Assembly (NCBI GenBank): GCA_004352715.1
Contig: SCFE01000055.1
Span: 1,532,996 to 1,582,402 of the forward strand
Source of the DNA: Hofstenia miamia
Lineage: Eukaryota > Xenacoelomorpha > Acoela
DNA: 49,407 nucleotides
Direction: 5' to 3'
Position 1 is the first letter of the stretch. Each line of letters starts with the position of its first letter. This document shows positions 11,573 to 24,387 of the stretch, piece after piece. Below the pieces are notes generated by a model. The model searched no databases. It was not told the DNA's origin and was given only the letters and a program-made list of their open reading frames with translations. The position numbers and the translations under genes are program-made.

Positions 11573-13763
11573 ATTCTAATAGAGTTCTACTGGACCATTG
11601 AGTTCCATGAGGTTTACTAGTCCCAGCCCCGGGTATAAATTTTTTAGTAGGGCTAGTAATAACATACATAAAAAGTATATTATCTAATAATATGATGTGC
11701 ATGCATGTCGTGTTCACACTACAACAATGGATATTAAACTAACCTAAATGAGTATGGAAAAGACGAATTGATAGAGAATAGATTTAGTTCATCTTTAAAT
11801 CCAATTCAATTAATGATATTGTATTGAAATCATTTTAATTTGGGAAACATCGTATTGATGTATCGAAGACATGCTATCTAGGAATAAATATTGAAAATAT
11901 CAATGTTATATTTGAGAAAAATAGATGTTTTGCTAAAAAATAAAATTAATAAGAAACAGAAGGTATTTCAAATCTAAAAAATAATGCTTTGTAATTTTTT
12001 ACTCCATTTTCTAAGCACTCAAACGGCATTAAAATTCTCCTCCTAACTCATTGTAAAATCCAGGAAATATTTTCATGAAATTTATTTTTTGTTTAAATTG
12101 GAATCTTCCTAATGCTAGGAACATGTTTATAATTGATATTAGGCATTTTACTTTGATGGTTTAAACTTCTTGGAAACAATTAGCTTGATTTGTAAGAAAA
12201 GCTTCCAAAAATCTGTTCTTAATTTTTTTGAATTCTCGCGATTTAAATTAAGGTGCTCTATAATTGACTACTTTATGTTAAACTTAAAGCATACAATTAT
12301 ACTTTTATTTCTTTTATATTAATGTATTTCGCCACGATATAAATTAGTATAAATTCAAACAAAAGATCGATGCTATTCAGCAGATTTATGAAAGTTCTGT
12401 GTAGAAAAATCAAAATTCTTATCGTTGTTCACACTTCCATATATATATATATATATACAAGGAATTTGTGTTAAAAAATAAGGATTTGCTTTCCACCATT
12501 GAGTTACGTCAAGAGCCATTAGATAGTGAAGGGTACAAATTGCCTAATTTGAAAGAGAAGAAGAATTAATATTATACATACACAATTTTTTGTACTCATA
12601 GGAAACCTTAGGTCTTCACAATAGCATGCTGTAAAGGGGTTGTAAAAACATCGATTGGGCAGACTTAAAGTGAACTCTAAAATTCTATGTTTCAATCAAA
12701 TGAGATTTGACGAGAAGATCAAAATGAGTTATTTAAAAAAATTCTTAGATAAATTTTATTTGTTTTGAATGTAATAAAATTAATATTTGACTAATTTTAA
12801 GTTCTGTTTTTTTTATTAAAGTTAAAACGGTTTGTGCTTTGTGCTGTAATGTAGCGGAGACTATTCGTCGCAATTTACCACACTTCATACGAACGTCCAT
12901 GAGACAAGATGTGATTTGCTTCCTTCAAAAGATTTCTATTTAGTAGCATTTATAGGGACAAACAATTTGATAAATTATTTAAATATTTTCATTGTTAGCA
13001 AATAGGTTATGCTTTTGCACTATTAAAATATATGTATGAATCAAATATATTAAATTTTAGCAAAGCCAATTAAGATAAATAATCTCACATTAAACATTTA
13101 ATTCAATATACAATATTTCTTATGATTTCCATTATCCCTTTATTAAACTACTTAATTTCACAAGGAGTTGGGTTTCATACTGTTTGAAACTTGCAGAAGA
13201 CAAACTTATATTGTTTCAATTATTTTGGCAGATTTTGGAAATTTCGCAAAGAAATCTGATAATAAGTATTACACATGCCGTTTGAATATTTCCTCTGTTT
13301 GATTTAATATGTTAGATAATATGTACGCTGTCTAGATGTGCTGTCATAAAGCGATAAAAAAATAAGTTGGTCTAGTTTGGTTGACTTTATTCCTTGCAGC
13401 CTAACCTAGTAATAAAATTCATAGGTAGTAAAATGCTACAAGTTTTATCTCAGAACAAGTTTCCAATATTCACACATAGAATGGATAATTCTGTTTTAAG
13501 TTGAATTTTGTATTATAATTTATTTACTCATGGATTCTACTGTAAATAAATTATTCCTTTAATAGCATACAAAAATAGCCTTTGGGTAAAAAAAACTGTC
13601 CAATCAGCCTATAATGTAGTGTGGTAAACGATAATAGAGTATTTTGCAAAAAATAAATACTGCTACATGAATGCATGCATGGATAATTCATGAGATAATA
13701 AAGTGAAACTATAAAATGCATGATATATGAAAATAGCTTGTACATGGCAATACACTAGTTTAA

Positions 13764-13794
<31 letters not shown>

Positions 13795-13980
13795 GCATTT
13801 TTCTTCATCAAAAACTTGGCAATTTTTTAAAAGTTCTTTGTGATTAAAGTGGAATAACCTGACACTGCTATGTTTTCGGACATGCTATAAGTGGCACAGA
13901 ATGGGTAACTCTAAGGAAATTTGTTTTTACGTCGGGAAATTTTAAAATTCTCAGTAAATTAATTTAACAGATTCAATGGC
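11573..13980. other. AT-rich non-coding stretch
   Basis: No gene or recognisable transposon seen. It holds (TA)n tracts at about 12440-12458 and 13769-13794. Confidence 0.5.
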
Positions 13981-13994
13981 GTCTCAATATCTAA

Positions 13995-14342
13995 CAGAGA
14001 ACTACAGAATCCATCAGTATTCAACCTTTCAATGAAAAACTTAAGCGAGTTCTTAAAGAGAATCCCGATCCCAAAAATTCAGTTGACCCTCTAAATGCAC
14101 TCAAATTTAAAAACTCACCTTTTGTATTTGCAAAATTGGAAACCGTACTTTCAAACATGCGGTGTTTCGGGTTCAGGCACCACAAAGACTTTTACCTAAA
14201 ATCTCGAGAAATGCTCTGTAGTATATTGGTTCCATACTGTTGTTTTTTGCTTGAAAAAAAGTTTTCGCGCAATTTTAACACACATTTTAATCCACTTTTC
14301 ACATATTTTTACTCAACAAAATCGCGTCCCTTGCGCGCATAG
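13995..14342 (+). CDS. Candidate exon or ORF, unknown product
   Basis: An open frame of about 115 codons runs from an acceptor-like sequence (ATCTAACAG at about 13988-13996) to a TAG. It reads TESISIQPFNEKLKRVLK, ENPDPKNSVDPLNALKFK and SPFVFAKLETVLSNMRCF before a less protein-like tail. The first half has a balanced, protein-like residue mix in a region that is otherwise stop-dense. I do not recognise a family. An open run of this length is expected a few times by chance in 49 kb at this AT content, so this is only a candidate. Any donor site would fall inside the frame. Confidence 0.25.
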   Translation, partial: QRTTESISIQPFNEKLKRVLKENPDPKNSVDPLNALKFKNSPFVFAKLETVLSNMRCFGFRHHKDFYLKSREMLCSILVPYCCFLLEKKFSRNFNTHFNPLFTYFYSTKSRPLRA

Positions 14343-14401
14343 ATCTAAGTAAAACTTTGACCGTTGTGATTTTAAGATATTAGAAAACAAGTTATGGTTT
14401 T

Positions 14402-14992
14402 CTTACCATGGCCGGCCTTAGCCAGCACTGGGCCACGGCCAAAATATCCTTACAGTTAAAATAAAAAAGTCACGATAACAACGTCCTGTTATTATGATGT
14501 ACGTTTCGCGCCGTTATTTAATCGTTGTAAAAGTACATAAATCTGTGATTGCATATATTCTGTGTTGGGAAAATTATATAGCTTTCAAAATATATACAAT
14601 TATATAATTTTTGCTCGATAATATAATTATAGATCATTGTATATAATTGCATCCCAACACTTTAAGCTATTGGTACTAAATCAAAAAGCAAATTGAGGAT
14701 ACTACAAACATATTATACAATTACAATTATTCATTTTTAGAAATCATTTAGTATTTTTAAGTGTCTTCAAGCCACGCTAAACAGGAAAAGAGCCGTATTT
14801 GTTTTAAATCATAGTGTACATATTAAAGTATATATCCTAATTTTTAAATGCAACTAGCAATATAATAGTTGAATTCATCTTGTGAACGATTCAATGTTAA
14901 TTTTCTTAAATTTACTAATAACGTTTCTGTAATAATTGAATAGCCCGGGGCCCATGGCATTCGCACCTCTCCAACCCCCTTCCTTTAAGGCT
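14402..14992. mobile_element. hAT (Tip100-type) non-autonomous element, probable
   Basis: Two GC-rich islands stand about 590 bp apart in AT-rich DNA. The left, GGCCGGCCTTAGCCAGCACT then GGGCCACGGCC, has an inverted counterpart at about 14943-14992 whose minus strand reads GCCTTAAAGGAAGGGGGTTG, GAGAGG and then CCATGGGCCCCGGGC. The GGCCTTA ... GGGCC-type ends resemble those of Tip100-like hAT elements, from memory. Alignment of the two ends is imperfect, and the best flanking 8-mers (TTTTCTTA, TTTTATTG) match at only 6 of 8. Confidence 0.35.
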
Positions 14993-17780
14993 TTTATTGA
15001 TTCTTACAGACCAATCTGTAAGAGTTAATAAATGTTTATGCAGCAACTGTGCTACAACTAATAAAGTAGAACTCATAGTGCCGTTTTGAGAATAATCCTA
15101 GTGATATTAGTAATCCATTTGAGATATGAATTAGTACATTATGTTTGCGATGTAATCACGATAAATGTCCTTTATTTACACAAAACCTCTATAAAACGAT
15201 ATTTAACAATACTCTTCCCAGTAGAGAAGAAAGTCCAAAAAATATTGCACTTTAAATTATTCGGTTCATCGAAATTTGTAGCCGAGGAAGATTCAATACT
15301 TATTAGTTGTGCAAAGTGATAGATATTCCACTTCATGTAAGACTATTAGAACTTACTCCCTATCGAATATACATCAAGAAACCTGAACAAAATAAAGTTA
15401 GTCACTGTAAAATATTGTAAAATTAACCAAATTGCGATTTTGTATATACATTTTTAATATAATTAATTACCAGTTTTTGGTTCATGTACTCAATATGTCT
15501 ACTACTAATGCATTTTCTGTGATGTGAAGTGTTGTTTATAGTGTAAAAAAGGAAAGCTATCTACATGTGCACTTAGCAGTCATCTGAATATAATGTAAAA
15601 ATTATGATGGGTCGCAAAAATGATCATCTGTATATTTGCTTAATGCTTTTTACTTTAAAATCTTGGCGGTGGTCTTGAAGTGTCGGCCTCCTTACTACAC
15701 TGTACTTGGCTGTAAACAATTAAATCAAGTACGTCTTAAAAGATATTTTCTAAAAGCTTTTTTAATATCATTCTAAAAAATTTACGAGCTTTGCAAAATT
15801 TCTCAATAACCCAAAAAAACATTAAAATAACGCAAGTTTTTTTATTTGAATTTACGGCCTTTTCAATTATGAGCAATTTTAGTGGTGTCAAGGCCAAATA
15901 CATTTTTCAATTTAGTACTCGAATTAGTTGCACTAAATATCTTTCTCATAAAAATTTAAATATAATTATTTCTATAGGTTTAAAATACAGATTTAAATTA
16001 TTTTTCCGGTACTTATACAGCAAAAATGCCTGAATATTTCAAAAAAGATAAATTTCTTAAATTTTTTTATCTGTGATTGCAAAAAAATGTATTTTCCAAT
16101 TGTCAAATAATTTACTTCGACGATCGATTTCATAAAGGATTGCTGACGGCAAGATTTGACTCAAATGAAAGCCCACAATTAATGACGCAAATACCCTAGC
16201 ACCTTATTGCGTCATGCGGCAATGGAATTTCAGTGAACGAGAAACTTAAACTTTTAAATAACTTCTATTTTCATAAGTGCCAAACTCAAATTTAGAATCT
16301 AAGCTTAATTTTTAATCAACTTGCAGATGAGCTTACGTTCAAATACTATGCCTTGAATAAACAAAATCTGACGGAAGAAAAACAAAAACGTTGTCTCTTT
16401 TAAACTACTACTGCATTTCATTTGTTCTTTAATATTTAATTGATTAATTGATAAAAATTGAATCAACTCTTAAATAATTCTTTGTGATATTTAATTGGTA
16501 AATATTCACGTTGTATATCTATCTCAATTGCTTCCCTTAATATCAATATTTTTAATTTTAGAAACTTATCATTAATATCTAAAACTATAGATTTTCATTA
16601 ACTGAAAATATTTTATTTTTTTTATTATTGAATAAATAAAAGAAGTTGTTCCTCAGCATTGTGATTGTTTCACGCTTCATAAACTTAAACCGCAATTTTT
16701 GAAAATATTCTTAATGTTTTAATGATTGATAGCACAAACATAAACATAATTGTACATCCCATTTGAAATTATTCTCCACATACGAAATTATTAAAATCAA
16801 ACTACATTGTGCATTGAGCATCATATTAAAGAATATAGATTTTAATTAAAACGCTACATAATTCGCAACACTGAAAACAACGCATTTTAAATTAAGCTTT
16901 TGGAAAAGTGGATTACAGTCAGCCATTATTTCTCTATTAGATAAAATCCTTAAGACATATAGGTATAAATTTGATATTTTCAAAAACTGAAATTTTAAAT
17001 ATAAATTTTTGTGAAAAATGTTTTTTATTCATTGTATATAAATATCCGCAATGCAGAGGGGAGAAGATTGGGCACCAGACTTGATTTAAATTATTTCCTA
17101 TTATTGACATTAATTAGGTTAATAAACGTCAAAGAAAGTTGATTCTCAAATGTACATGTTACATAAACATTTGAGCTTATGTCTGCTCGATAACAATTAT
17201 TATTATCACTTGTGTGCGTGACGTTATTTATGCATTTTAATATGGAGTGAACCCATCTACATTATGTGCAATTTTCGGTTTAGCAGAAAAGACTAAGTTT
17301 GCGCACACATTTAGGCCTTTTAAATAAGTATTAAAAATACATTTTAAATGTGTTCAGCAGCAAATAGTAAAACATTTTATTTAAAATCAAGTTGGGAATT
17401 TACTACGTTTATCTCTAATTTTCCTAATTTCTTCACTTGAAAGTACTCTTAACGGATTTAGATTTTGAAAAGTAAACAAGAAAGAGCGAGAGAGTAATTA
17501 TGAAATTTTAAAGATCACATTATTTATTAAAAGCCGTAAAAAGCCTTTTTCAACATAATAAATTAATCAGCTTTAACAAAGATTTTTTGGAATTATCGTG
17601 TACAAAATACTTAACTGTATTATACTAAGAAAATTTATATTTAAAAGTAATTTTCTTAATAAAGATATATGTAGAGATTATTACTACGGCAACCTATTTT
17701 TAACTTATTACAAATTTATGGCTGTCAAATTCTAACTGTATGTATAGCGCATAAAAATAGAGGCCGGTCTCTTATTGACC
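14993..17780. other. AT-rich non-coding stretch
   Basis: Two plus-strand frames (15086-15319, 15791-16033) lack recognisable motifs and are probably chance. A 9-bp inverted repeat at 16182-16215 is listed separately. Confidence 0.45.
16182..16215. repeat. 9-bp perfect inverted repeat, ATGACGCAA ... TTGCGTCAT
   Basis: ATGACGCAA at 16182-16190 and its exact complement TTGCGTCAT at 16207-16215, separated by 16 bases. TGACGCAA resembles a composite bZIP (C/EBP-ATF) half-site. Chance is possible, but the arms are GC-rich for this region. Confidence 0.4.
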
Positions 17781-17782
17781 GG
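17764..17782. repeat. Short hairpin CCGGTC-7 nt-GACCGG
   Basis: A 6-bp GC-rich stem with the 7-base loop TCTTATT, in AT-rich DNA just beyond the stop of the minus-strand frame at 17835-18140. No known function. Confidence 0.4.
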
Positions 17783-17834
17783 TGTGATTGTAATAGAAGA
17801 ATGTGTAGCTGTATGAGTTTTCGGGCAAAAACTC

Positions 17835-18140
17835 CTATTGTTGGTCAAAATTTCGTTCTACTGAGGAGGTGTGACAACCTAGCAGTTCTAAAGAAAATTG
17901 AGAAAGTGAACTATGCAATAGTTCCTGGTTCATTATTGCAGTAATATCGTTGCTTAAAAGACGTTCCTGGATGCATTGACCAATATTGTAGATATTTTCT
18001 TTAAAATCAATTGACTTCAAATGTGTGACCCCATATACAATGCTTACACTATAAAGTGGATCATTTATAGTCTGGACAAATATACAGTGATTTGGATGGG
18101 CATCAATTTTTGTTTTGCACTTCTGATTTATTCACCATGA
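17835..18140 (-). CDS. Candidate terminal exon, unknown product
   Basis: An open minus-strand frame of about 100 codons runs from an acceptor-like AAATCAG near 18141 to a TAG. It reads KCKTKIDAHPNHCIFVQT, INDPLYSVSIVYGVTHLK, SIDFKENIYNIGQCIQERLL and EFSLELLGCHT-like residues, ending RNFDQQ. The first ATG is at 18020. Composition is protein-like, with few low-complexity runs, in contrast to its surroundings. No family is recognised, no partner exon was identified, and the pyrimidine tract is poor. It could be a chance frame. Confidence 0.25.
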
Positions 18141-18159
18141 AGGAAATCTTGGAGACAAA

Positions 18160-21100
18160 AATGTATTCGAAAATGCATCAAAATCACGTCCCTTTCACAA
18201 TTTCCAACTTCATTAAACGAGAAAATATTCCTTCAAAGTTAATAACCTATAGCACCAAATTTTAACCGTATTTTAACCTTATTAACCTTCTTAGCTTTTG
18301 GGATGCTCCAATTATTATTTTTTTCGTTTTTCAAATTTTAAGTAAATGTTATATCGGAAAATGATATATTTAGCACTATTATTATTAGTAGCTTAACTTG
18401 ATGCATACGATATTTGGCGGCTTCTTATAAGATGACTAGTTAATGGCATTCCCTTTTGCAATTTTGGCTCTTATGGGTGACGATTGCAGTAGAGGCATTG
18501 CCTTAAATCTCGATACTGACTCAAAACTAAACTTTTTAAATATTGATTTAAGAAATATTCACGGATGACAAGCAGTCCTAGTTGACATTTCATGAGAGAC
18601 TTTACAAAATTTCAATTCTCATTAAAATGGTTGAATTGAATCACCTTTAAAGATATTGATATTTGGTTATTAAAATAAAGCCTTAATATAATTGAATTTT
18701 ATTTACAATAGCTTTGATTTGCATTTGTTCCTTGAAGCCTGTGCATGGTATACATATTACAATTGCTTGAAAATGCATTTGACGTTATAACTTTCATGTT
18801 GCTTTTAAACTATATTTTTTAACTCTTATCGAAAAAGATATTCAATTTAAATTCATTCTGCTCAAAGTGGTTATCACATAGCTGAAGAATATAAACTAGG
18901 ACAATTTGTGCAGTATGAAGTGTATTTGATAATCTTAAAACTAAAGTTTAGAATTTGTTAAAATGCAATACTTAACAGCTGGTGTTTACAATTGATGTTT
19001 TTGAAAAGGCTTGATAAGCATCTGCCTTTCTGGATGTAATTTTTTGTACTCTGTGTAAGGCAGTTATGTGTGCTTTTGATAGTAGTTGATTGAAATTTAG
19101 GCAATATTGTAAGGATTGCTTAGCACTCATTTTAAAGATTTTATATTTATTGAATTCTTCAAGATTCTTTAAATTTGATTCCTTAAAAATCCTGCAAAAT
19201 ATTTTCTTCTAAAAGAATATTCAAAATCCTCTTAATGATACTTTAAAGAATCTTTGAAAATCTTTCTAATTTCTTGCAATGTATTGTTTAAGAATCTTTA
19301 AAGATTTTTTAAAGATTTCAAAGTTTTTTCATCTAGAGAGGAGTTGCTTAAAGCCACTCAGTATTTTCGTTTACATAGCTCTTTGCTTTTATGTTAGCTC
19401 GTTGTTATCGATATCTCCATAGATTAATTCATATGATTTTGGCCTTTCAGCCGTAACAATAATATGCAATTACAAAGTAAGACGTAAAACTGTTATTAGT
19501 TTCATAGAATTGAATTTAATTATATCATCATTTATTAATCAAAATCAATAACAATAAATGCAGTCGGCGAATGAACCGTTTCATGTTGATTTTCATAATT
19601 CTACTATAAAATATTTAATCACTGAAATAAGCCTATTTATGTAATGATTCGTTGTTCTGTTATTATGTGTTGTCTTTGATTTAGTAACTAAGCTAAAATA
19701 GAGAAACTAGGCAAACGTTTTCAACCCATAGGTGCATGTTATTTTATGAAAACTTCGTCTGATACAGTTACTTTTAGATTGGCGTGATCAAATGCACAGA
19801 GGTTTAGAAAACATAATTCCCTACAGCCTGCTTACCAATGACAGACACGAGTTAGAGTGAAGAATTCAAAGAACTAGTACATACTTCTATGTTTTAATTG
19901 TAAATAATCAATATGCTACTGTGCAGCTTGTAAATAAAACATATCTTGGTGATGAATCAAGCCTAAGTGAAATAAAATCCGTATATGTTCATGAAATAGG
20001 CTATTTATTTAACAACACATCCTCAGTAATTTGATTCTTTATGTTATTTAGGAAAATTTATTGGAAATTCAACTCAAAAAACATAGGTCCTCCATAAGAT
20101 AAAAGCTTATTGAAATGAACTTGAAAAAATACTATAATGGATTTGCATTTATTCTATAATAGATCATTTTGAAGCGGGTTTAGAGATGGAACTTGGCTGG
20201 GCTGGGCTGGCAAAGAATTTGATATAATCATACTTGCCGGGTTAAGTCCGAAAAAATCAGTAATAAATCAGTAAAGTATTATAAGAAAATTGTGTACTTT
20301 TTCAATACCCAAGAAAAATACCTGAAAATTTGCTATCAAAGCTTGAAAAGGGATGCACGGGTTCAGATATAAAAATTGATTGAACTCACAAACTCACAAT
20401 TTTAATATTTCGAGCTTATAGTATCACTAATTCCCTCCACATTATTTCTGCTCTTTATTTGAATAATAATTTATAATGGAAAAAAATTTGCTAAGCAAAG
20501 GATATGAGAGTTTGCTACTTCTATTTAAAACAAGCATCGATCGTTGTTCTTAAGGCTGAATTATTCATGAAGCTATTAGATTGTTTTCATGATTATTGAA
20601 CATTCTCTAAGGAGCAGTATATTTACAAAATCTTAATTTTCTAATACAGAAAATGCAGTAACATAAACCATGTTAGTAACGAAATGCTGCAATGTATCGG
20701 CTTTAGCAAAATGTAAATTAGTTTACTAAGAATTGATTTAGGAATGCGATCTGTTTTTTTAATAGTTTTCATTAGTAATTTTAGTATTTGACCTACGTTG
20801 TATATTTTAATGAACTAATTATGTGTGCTATTTTTTAGAGAATATAAATCATTGTTCATTATCCAATCGGTTTGCTTTGTTTCAACTAAAACAAATAACA
20901 TAGAACATTCTCTTAACTTATCTTTAATCTATAAGAAAAATAAAATTCGTTTTAGTGCGAAATGTATATAACATCGCTGAGTAGGTAACTATTATCAGAA
21001 AATATGAATTGTTTTTTCAGCCTCTATTGAAACGCGATGAAGATTTGAAAAACAATATTTTTAAAAGGAATTATTGATTCAGTGTCAACCAATCACATCT

Positions 21101-21411
21101 AGGAGTCAAACGTCAAAGAAATTATTCTACATTTTGAAGAGTTAAAGAAGTGTTTTGAAATTCACATTGTCAAATAAAATAGATCAATTTTACCTGTAGC
21201 TACGTCTTTGTTAAAATTAAAAATTTTTATTAACTTTTAAACTAACAACGTCGTCTAAGGCTCCTTTTTTGCAATCATATATCATTCCTTAAATTAAGAA
21301 ATATTCATGTAATAACTTACATTTATCCATGGATTTCTCAGAGTTGAAAATTAACACTATGAATATATATATATACATTAATAATTTAATCTCGTGTCTG
21401 CATCTAGTTGT
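18160..21411. other. AT-rich non-coding stretch
   Basis: No gene assigned. Around 19140-19330 is a patch of degenerate, partly palindromic repeats built on AATCTTTAAAGA-like words. A GC-richer tandem GGCTGGGCTGGGCTGG lies near 20197-20212. Confidence 0.45.
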
Positions 21412-21419
21412 TCTGTAGT

Positions 21420-21621
21420 CTGAGTGGTAAACTGGTCACATATTTTGACCCATAACCCAACTCGAATTCTAAATGGAAATGCATGGTTGGTTTTCCACTA
21501 ATATTTCAGGGAAATCCTTGAAACAATGCATTTCTCTGACTCGGCAGTTTTGACAATATTGACCCATGACCCAAACCAACTTTTTTGTTCCAATTCGCGG
21601 GTCGGGTGGTTTGCCACCCTG
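21420..21621. mobile_element. hAT-like MITE (202 bp) with target duplication
   Basis: The left end CTGAGTGGTAAACTGGTCAC pairs with the inverted right end CAGGGTGGCAAACCACCCGA. Subterminal blocks TTGACCCATAACCCAACTCG and TTGACCCATGACCCAAACC lie inside. Flanking 8-mers TCTGTAGT (21412-21419) and CCTGTAGT (21622-21629) match at 7 of 8, as for hAT target duplications. A 96-codon minus-strand frame overlapping the element is a by-product. Confidence 0.65.
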
Positions 21622-21629
21622 CCTGTAGT

Positions 21630-22428
21630 AACTATATACCGAAGATGAAAACTACCACATCTCATGAATGAAATCAATGCAAAATCAATTAAAACAACAA
21701 AAATAATTAAAATCTTTAAAAAATTCGAAGATTCAAATGTTTGACTTTTTAAATTGTTCCTTAAACCTCCTGGTGTTCTTTCACCCAAACGACTCGTTTT
21801 GTCTAAAAGTGATCCGGTTATGGGGTGGGTTGATCTGCTTTCTACTCTACTTAAAGTGTCGGTGAAAAAATGTAATGCAATAGCATATTACATAATCAAA
21901 GGTGGAAAGTATTCTCTCGCATGTTCTGCTGTTACAATAATTCATTTTAAAGGTATTCTTGGAGTTGAAATAGGTTTAATTTTAGCTAGCAGGAATAAGT
22001 AGTAAATAATTTATATAAACATTTGTAAATTTAAAGTTATGGAATCAAAATAATTGAAATAACAAAACTTGTATGATATTGTATCTTTTTGAATTTCACT
22101 TACATAGCTATTTGAGAAGAAAAAGGCCAAATTTGATAATTGCATACAAGTAAAGTTATTAACTGTTTACAGTTTCCTCTGTGAATATATAACAATGGCT
22201 GTAATTAGTAACTCGAAACCATCGGAAATGTCCAGTGCTTGCTAAGCAAAAATCATCATTACAGACCACATTTCTCGGCAACCATAATTTCTGAGATGCA
22301 AAAACTTAATTCATTAAAATATTGACTTCGTCTTCTGTTGCCTATATGCGATAGTATTAAATTTCCAAGACTTTTTCTTAAATTAGATTATCCGTTTAAT
22401 AATTAACTTCAGTAGAACATAAATAATG

Positions 22429-22474
<46 letters not shown>

Positions 22475-22889
22475 CATTTGTTGATGCTCTAATAAAAAAT
22501 ATATTTTAAACCAAAATCTTCCACTAGTTATTTATTATTATTAGCTTCACCTAAGGAAAAGCTAAACGGCGAGCACCAACTTCACTTGGTGCTCGACCAA
22601 ATCTATATAACATGTAATGGGAAACTTTGATCGTCCATCTGAAAATATATTTTATGAAATGCTTGCAACAATTTAGATCTAGAAGTTCATGTTGGTATTT
22701 TTAACAGTATCGAAAGCAAAAGGTCTAGTGAAGTGCATATCACAGATATATAACCCTTTGTCAATGATTGCCATATAAATAAATCATATATATTTATATA
22801 CAAATAGAAATACATGTTAACCTGAAGCGTATATATGTATATGCAATCATATATAGGAAAAATATTAAAATGGAGCTACAATATATATA

Positions 22890-22929
<40 letters not shown>

Positions 22930-23106
22930 CAGTAATATAGAATTGATGCTGTTTGACTTATCAGGGATCCTAATATTGCTAAACTATACATTTTGAATCA
23001 ATTTTTTTCAAGGCAGCCTAGTATGGGGCGTGCTCACTATTATTGCCTAGTATATTTTTAGTAGATCCCAATGCCGAAAATAAATAGAAATATTATCAAA
23101 ATTCTC

Positions 23107-23145
<39 letters not shown>

Positions 23146-23969
23146 CATTATCAATTATAGGGTCATGATTGCTTATGAAAGAATAGGTCGAATTGTGATG
23201 ATAAATAACTTAATTGATAGAGCAACATGGAAGGAAAGTCTTGTTTCATGAAATGACTGCTAATGCAAGCTTGTTTTAGCCTCCTTGCGACTCCAACTCT
23301 AATACAGGTATTTAATTAAGCATTGTGAAAATGCAATTATAGTCAATTTATTGATCTTGGTTGTCAGTATAACCACATTGGTTTTTTGCTAAAGTATTGA
23401 GGAAGCTACAGGAGTTCTATGTTAATATGTCATTTAGGTTTTAGTAGCGTTCCCAAGTTACTACAAGGCCTAGTTTAACAGTATGAATATAATCGGTTTT
23501 GTCCATAATTCAAATCATTTTCTCCAAGTCCATTAAGAGATTGAAAAACCTTTTTATAATGAACATTTGTGCTGGGTACCCCTATATGAGTGATGTAAGT
23601 GAAAGTCTTAATTATTTTTCAATGAAATACCCGAATTGTTATAAAAATAACTTGAAATTCACTTCATACTTAATGTTCAGATTATAAAGTGGTCTAAAGA
23701 CCATGCAAACGCCATGCACAAACTTACCCGGGCGGACACATCAGGGAGATGGAAAGATTATGACCATCTTCATTGAAGTTTCGCAACTTAATCAATTTCG
23801 CCTGGAAGACCCTTCACACATCAGATAATTGAAGCGCAACGAGACAGTTAATTTTTCATTTGCAATTAGGCGCAACATTTGTGTTTACAAAACTACAATG
23901 CTAAATTTTATTATTACGCAATTGATGGGAGAATACTTTTGTTATTTACTATTATATATATATANTTTT
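21630..23969. other. AT-rich stretch with a cluster of TA microsatellites
   Basis: (TA)n tracts lie at about 22432-22471, 22893-22927 and 23110-23142. A perfect hairpin lies at 22570-22595. Around 23690-23790 a frame reads DHANAMHKLTRADTSGRWKD, which looks protein-like but is flanked by stops and not recognised. No gene assigned. Confidence 0.45.
22570..22595. repeat. Perfect 10-bp stem hairpin
   Basis: CGAGCACCAA, loop CTTCAC, TTGGTGCTCG: a perfect 10-bp GC-balanced stem with a 6-base loop in AT-rich surroundings. No T-run or coding context suggests a role. Confidence 0.6.
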
Positions 23970-24059
23970 TTTCTTAATTAGATGTTAATGTTGGTGAATT
24001 TCTGAGTATAAATGTACTGATAGATGTTCATGCATATATATATATATATATATATATAT

Positions 24060-24092
24060 GCGACCGGTTTCGATTTAAAATCTTTATCAAAC
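24060..24092 (-). ncRNA. Hammerhead-ribozyme-like core, degenerate (copy 1)
   Basis: The minus strand reads TTGATAA (consensus CUGAUGA), a short stem GATTT/AAATC, GAAA, the self-complementary ACCGGT as a very short stem III, then GTC|GC as the cleavage-site position, followed by a TA tract. Partial stem I pairing (G-U, C-G, A-U) is possible with the upstream TTTG. Type I hammerheads with minimal stem III are known from Penelope-like elements. The C3-to-U and G8-to-A changes should abolish or cripple cleavage. Confidence 0.5.
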
Positions 24093-24387
24093 AAATTTGG
24101 AAGGAAAAATATTTACAATTAACTACACTTAGGATGATATATACATATATGTATATATATTGCATGCACTAAAAAATATTGAAGTTATAATAATTTTTTT
24201 GTTTGTTCATTAAATTTGATTTGACTTCTTTCTTGATGTATAATGATTCTGCAATTAATGGATAATTAGTTTTAAGTAATATTTCAAAAAATTTTTTTCT
24301 TAATTAGATGTTAATGTTGGTGAATTTCTGAGTATAAATGTACTGATAGATGTTCATGCATACATATATATATATATATATATATAT

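Noticed and set aside
19860-20030. Open plus-strand stretch reading VNNQYATVQLVNKTYLGDES
   Set aside because: About 60 codons, no start, no splice sites of note and no recognised family.
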